From: Chamaecrista fasciculata
Taxonomy: Eukaryota; Streptophyta; Magnoliopsida; Fabales; Fabaceae
Assembly: GCA_003254925.1 (NCBI GenBank)
Contig: QANZ01051349.1
Span: 1 to 64,000 of the forward strand
DNA: 64,000 nucleotides
Direction of reading: 5' to 3'
Position numbers and translations under genes: made by a program. Positions 61,071 through 64,000 of this stretch are shown here, piece by piece (position 1 is the first letter of the stretch; each line of letters begins with the position of its first letter). The notes beneath the pieces were generated by a model. It ran no database searches. It worked only from the letters and a program-made list of their open reading frames with translations, and was not told the origin of the DNA.

Positions 61071-61408
61071 TAATTTTTTATTTTGGGTATAGAGTAATAT
61101 TAAGCTCTTATTATAGTTGTCAAAAAAGAGTTGACCTAATACTAATTCATTTGACATTTTGGCCTAATTTTCTAGAGTTAAGTTAAAGCAACCTTTTAAT
61201 ATAATAAAAGATTTTTTTTTTCTAATCTAATCTGATTCCATTAGGATTTAGCAGGGATGAATATTTTAATTAAACATCTGTAGGTTTTGTGAATCCAAGA
61301 ACGCTCTAATGGATGGGATTGAGGCATTGAGCTAAACTGCTAAAGCAAGTTTAGTTTGAGTTTTTTTTATCGTTTCTATTTGCTAAAAGGCCTAATCTAT
61401 TGGGATTT

Positions 61409-61790
61409 GGATCCTCTAGAGTTCTTTCCCATGCATTTCTTGTGGAGTTAGACTAAAAATATGGATTTCATGAAATAAAAATATACAAAAACCAAATTTT
61501 CTTTTTCTCTCTCTTCTTTTCTCTTCCTTTCACTCTCATACTCTACAAGAAATGTAGAGAAAGGAACTCTAGAGGATCCATTTCCAATCTATTGGCATAA
61601 ACTAGAAAAACTCTGGAAATGGATCTCTAGAGTTCCTTTCTCTACATTTCTTGTAGAGTAAGAGAGAGAAAGAAAGAGAAAATAAGAGAGAGAAATAGAA
61701 AATATAGTTTTTCTATATTTTTATTTCATGGAATTCACATTTTTTCACTAACTCCACAAGAAATGCATGGAAAGCAACTCTAGAGGATCC
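61409..61790. mobile_element. Head-to-head inverted pair of a 170-bp palindromic MITE
   Basis: Two units (61409-61579 and 61621-61790) each have inverted ends built on GGATCCTCTAGAGTT and 'catttcttgt'. The left end of unit 1 equals the right end of unit 2 when reversed ('catgcatttcttgtggagtta'), and the two inner ends match each other ('ctctacatttcttgtagag'). The pair forms a large hairpin with a spacer of about 40 nt, made of two smaller hairpins. Non-coding. Confidence 0.75.
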
Positions 61791-62154
61791 AAACCCAAAA
61801 ACTTGTGGTTGACTTTTATGGAATTTTAAAAAGTTAACATAAAAGTAAGCCAATTTGGTTCACTTTCACATGAACTATATTTCTTAGTAATTCAAGATTT
61901 TTCTAACTTTTCTCACATAACTCATCACTTTTCTAATGATAAAAATAATAATCACAACTTTTTACTTATTTATTTTTCTTAAATTCAAATTATTTTCTAG
62001 TTTAAACAGATCAATATAAATGATACTATTTTATAAACATAAAATGTCATTATCATAGTATCATACAATTAGAAAATAACGTATTGTTCACTTTATAAAT
62101 CTATAAAATAATAATAATACATGTCGTAAATCAAATTAAATATAATATAAACAA

Positions 62155-62325
62155 GTTGTGATTGTTGTTCTAAAGTTCAGAAACCGTTTGAACCTTTTTT
62201 TCCGGGGGGGGTCTAATCAAGAGTGAAGACACCATTTTGTTGTGATTGTTGTTCTAAAGTTCAGAAACCGTTTGAACCTTTTTTTCCGGGGGGGGGGGGG
62301 GCTAATCAAGAGTGAAGACACCATT
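62155..62325. repeat. 84-bp tandem duplication with variable G-tract
   Basis: Unit 1 (62155-62238) and unit 2 (62239-62325) are essentially identical except that the internal poly(G) is 8 in the first and 14 in the second. Either a recent tandem duplication or an assembly artefact at a hard-to-sequence G-run. Confidence 0.9.
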
Positions 62326-62385
62326 TTTTTTTTCTTTTTTGTTCTGTCTCCACAGTCCACATTATCACTTTATTATATAAAAAAA

Positions 62386-62711
62386 GAGTAAATTATACTT
62401 TGGTACCCTGTGTTTTGACCTTATTTCACTCTGATACCCTGTGGTTTGAAACTTGACACTTTGGTACCTTGTGGTATTATCCATTACACTTTGGTACCCT
62501 TTGGAGTTATTTTATAATTTTAACCATGATAAATTTTGTAAAAATTATATATTGACCCCAATTTTTTTTTTAAGTTTTCATTTTAGTCCCTAGATAATAT
62601 GTATCTAGGGACCTATTTGTAATTTTTTAGGGTCAATATGTAATTTTTGCAAAATTTATTATGGTTAAAATTACAAAATAACTCCAAAGGGTACCAAAGT
62701 GTAATTTACCC
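62386..62711. mobile_element. Foldback MITE ('tttggtacc' family)
   Basis: The left end GAGTAAATTATACTTTGGTA pairs with the reverse complement of the right end, GGGTAAATTACACTTTGGTA. A second internal hairpin (62488-62700) shares 'taattttaaccatgataaat' on the two sides. A-rich 8-bp flanks 'taaaaaaa' could be the target duplication. Same family as 23211-23573. Confidence 0.7.
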
Positions 62712-63850
62712 TAAAAAAAACCTTTGACATCATTCATGAGTTTTGATTGGTCAAGAGGTGGAGAGAGACGACACAGTTTTCATGTTCTTTTTTTTTTGTC
62801 CTTTTTGGTATTGGGCCGAATGAAGCTCTGTGTGTTAACTGAAAAAACTGATACATTGCACCGTTTTTTCACCAAATTTATTGAGATTCAATTAAGGGTT
62901 TTGCTATGAGAAGTACCATAACTTAAGCTATGCAATTTTTATCTCTCATTTTAACACAAATTTTAAAATAACTAATTAAAATTAAAACAAATCAAACTTA
63001 TTTATATTATATTAATTTTTCATTTAGAAAATAAAATTTAATCATAGAAGAAGTTATCACACTAATATACTACTTTCACTGAAAATGTTAACTAAAATTT
63101 GCTACAAATCTAAGGTATTTATGATTTTTTTGACATTTCATTTAATTCAATATTGAAAATTATTATTTATTATTAATTTAAATTTAATCTTAAAAAAAGA
63201 TCAAATTGATCATGATTAAAAAGATGATTTTACCTGATTATATATCTTTATTAACTTTAATCTATAATTTTGTCATATAAATATTAAAATTCATATTATA
63301 TCTTAAAGATTAAGTAATTAATTTGCACATTCAGTTATTTGCTTATTTTCATCTTACACGGGAAGCGATGAAACCGAATGGTAAAGTAAAAGAGAGCGGT
63401 AGCCGGCAAGAATAAAATAAATAAATAAATAAATAACTTGCGATGTTTCTTCGTTATATGACCAGGAAGAAAAAGGATAAAAAGCCCCCAAAACTCCAAA
63501 AGAACCAGATTCCGCAAACAACAACATATACATTAACAACATATACCAAAATCCGAGTGAAGAAGGTGATTGTTCTCATGGTAGAAAAATGAAATGAAAG
63601 GAGTCATTTTCATTGACACATTAGCCATTCAAGCATTGCCAATAGTCCAATACCATGTTTAGAATTATAAACTTATAGCTATCTCTATACACAGAATTGC
63701 AACGAGACTCGCATAATATATATGGGCAAAAAAAGAAGTCACTTTCCTTCATTCAATTGATGAAACCCACTCAAAATACAACAGTCCAGTTTGAACAGCA
63801 CACTACCTAGACACGATATACCCCTCTAATCAACTCAATAAAAGGAACAA
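62712..63850. other. Intergenic, no gene recognised
   Basis: AT-rich; an (AAAT)n run occurs at about 63412-63436. The right part may be the 3' UTR of a minus-strand gene that continues beyond the window. Confidence 0.4.
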
Positions 63851-63882
63851 CAACAGAGGCCGGGCAAAACTAGAAAAATACT

Positions 63883-63918
63883 CTAGGCTTGCTCAACTGC
63901 AGGAAAACCTGCTTGTTA
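63883..63918 (-). CDS. Possible last exon of a minus-strand gene leaving the window
   Basis: On the minus strand, 'cttaacaagcag' looks like a 3' splice site, and the following bases can be read as a short C-terminus, F-P-A-V-E-Q-A, then TAG. The region to the left lacks genes and could be 3' UTR. This is only a splice-site and frame guess; the rest of the gene would lie past 64000. Confidence 0.2.
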
Positions 63919-64000
63919 AGAGTCAGAGATAATTGATTTTAAATGATAGAAATGAAAAAAATAAAGAAAAAAATTGCTGCCATGCAATGATATTCTCCTC

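Noticed and set aside
61409-61422. GGATCCTCTAGAG, identical to part of a cloning-vector polylinker
   Set aside because: Sequence next to it is not vector, it recurs four times as MITE ends, and the polylinker does not continue.

Overview
This window is nuclear DNA from a eudicot plant. The evidence is multi-exon genes with GT-AG introns, plant-specific gene families (plastid glucose-6-phosphate dehydrogenase with a transit peptide, ACR-type ACT-repeat protein, plant BAG/IQ co-chaperone, class I TCP), very AT-rich intergenic DNA, a chromodomain-bearing Ty3/gypsy retrotransposon, and many foldback MITEs. The species cannot be named from the sequence. I located exons by hand and checked that each gene model keeps frame across all its junctions.

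Layout. Region 1-7.5 kb is repeat-rich: LTR-like fragments, a MITE, a LINE 3' end carrying an RNase H domain, and a poly(A) retroposon with a 17-bp target duplication. Region 7.65-22.09 kb (+) holds a 10-exon ATZ/TRZ/MtaD-type amidohydrolase of 469 aa. Its eighth intron is about 9 kb because it contains a compound, palindromic Ty3/gypsy insertion (12376-20930). Region 24.01-25.12 kb (+) is an intronless IQ-BAG co-chaperone with a heat-shock element beside its TATA box. It converges on a 10-exon Amidohydro_2 family gene (25.44-30.29 kb, -, 338 aa, probable plastid leader). Region 34.20-36.60 kb (-) is a 7-exon ACT-repeat (ACR) protein of 453 aa. Region 37-54.8 kb is gene-poor and full of foldback elements, some nested inside each other, with a TCP transcription-factor pseudogene at about 50.5-50.9 kb. 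Region 54.84-59.46 kb (-) is a 10-exon plastid G6PDH of 606 aa that keeps the two spaced cysteines of the redox-regulated isoforms. Region 59.8-62.7 kb holds three MITEs with clear structure, one of them carrying a captured GRF-type zinc-finger fragment. A gene may begin to enter at the right edge.

The functional genes do not form a pathway cluster. They encode a nucleoside or heteroaromatic deaminase-like enzyme, a stress co-chaperone, a TIM-barrel hydrolase, an amino-acid-sensor-like ACT protein, and the first enzyme of the oxidative pentose phosphate pathway. The most unusual structure is the compound retrotransposon. It has two mirrored pol arms meeting at a 17-nt spacer and a second LTR/LTR inversion, yet a single 5-bp target duplication (GTTTT) surrounds the whole 8.6-kb unit.

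Assembly caution: single N characters (1777, 7448, 38123, 43327, 46184) lie in or near low-complexity DNA. At 7448 the flanking sequence is duplicated on both sides, as expected of an unmerged contig overlap.
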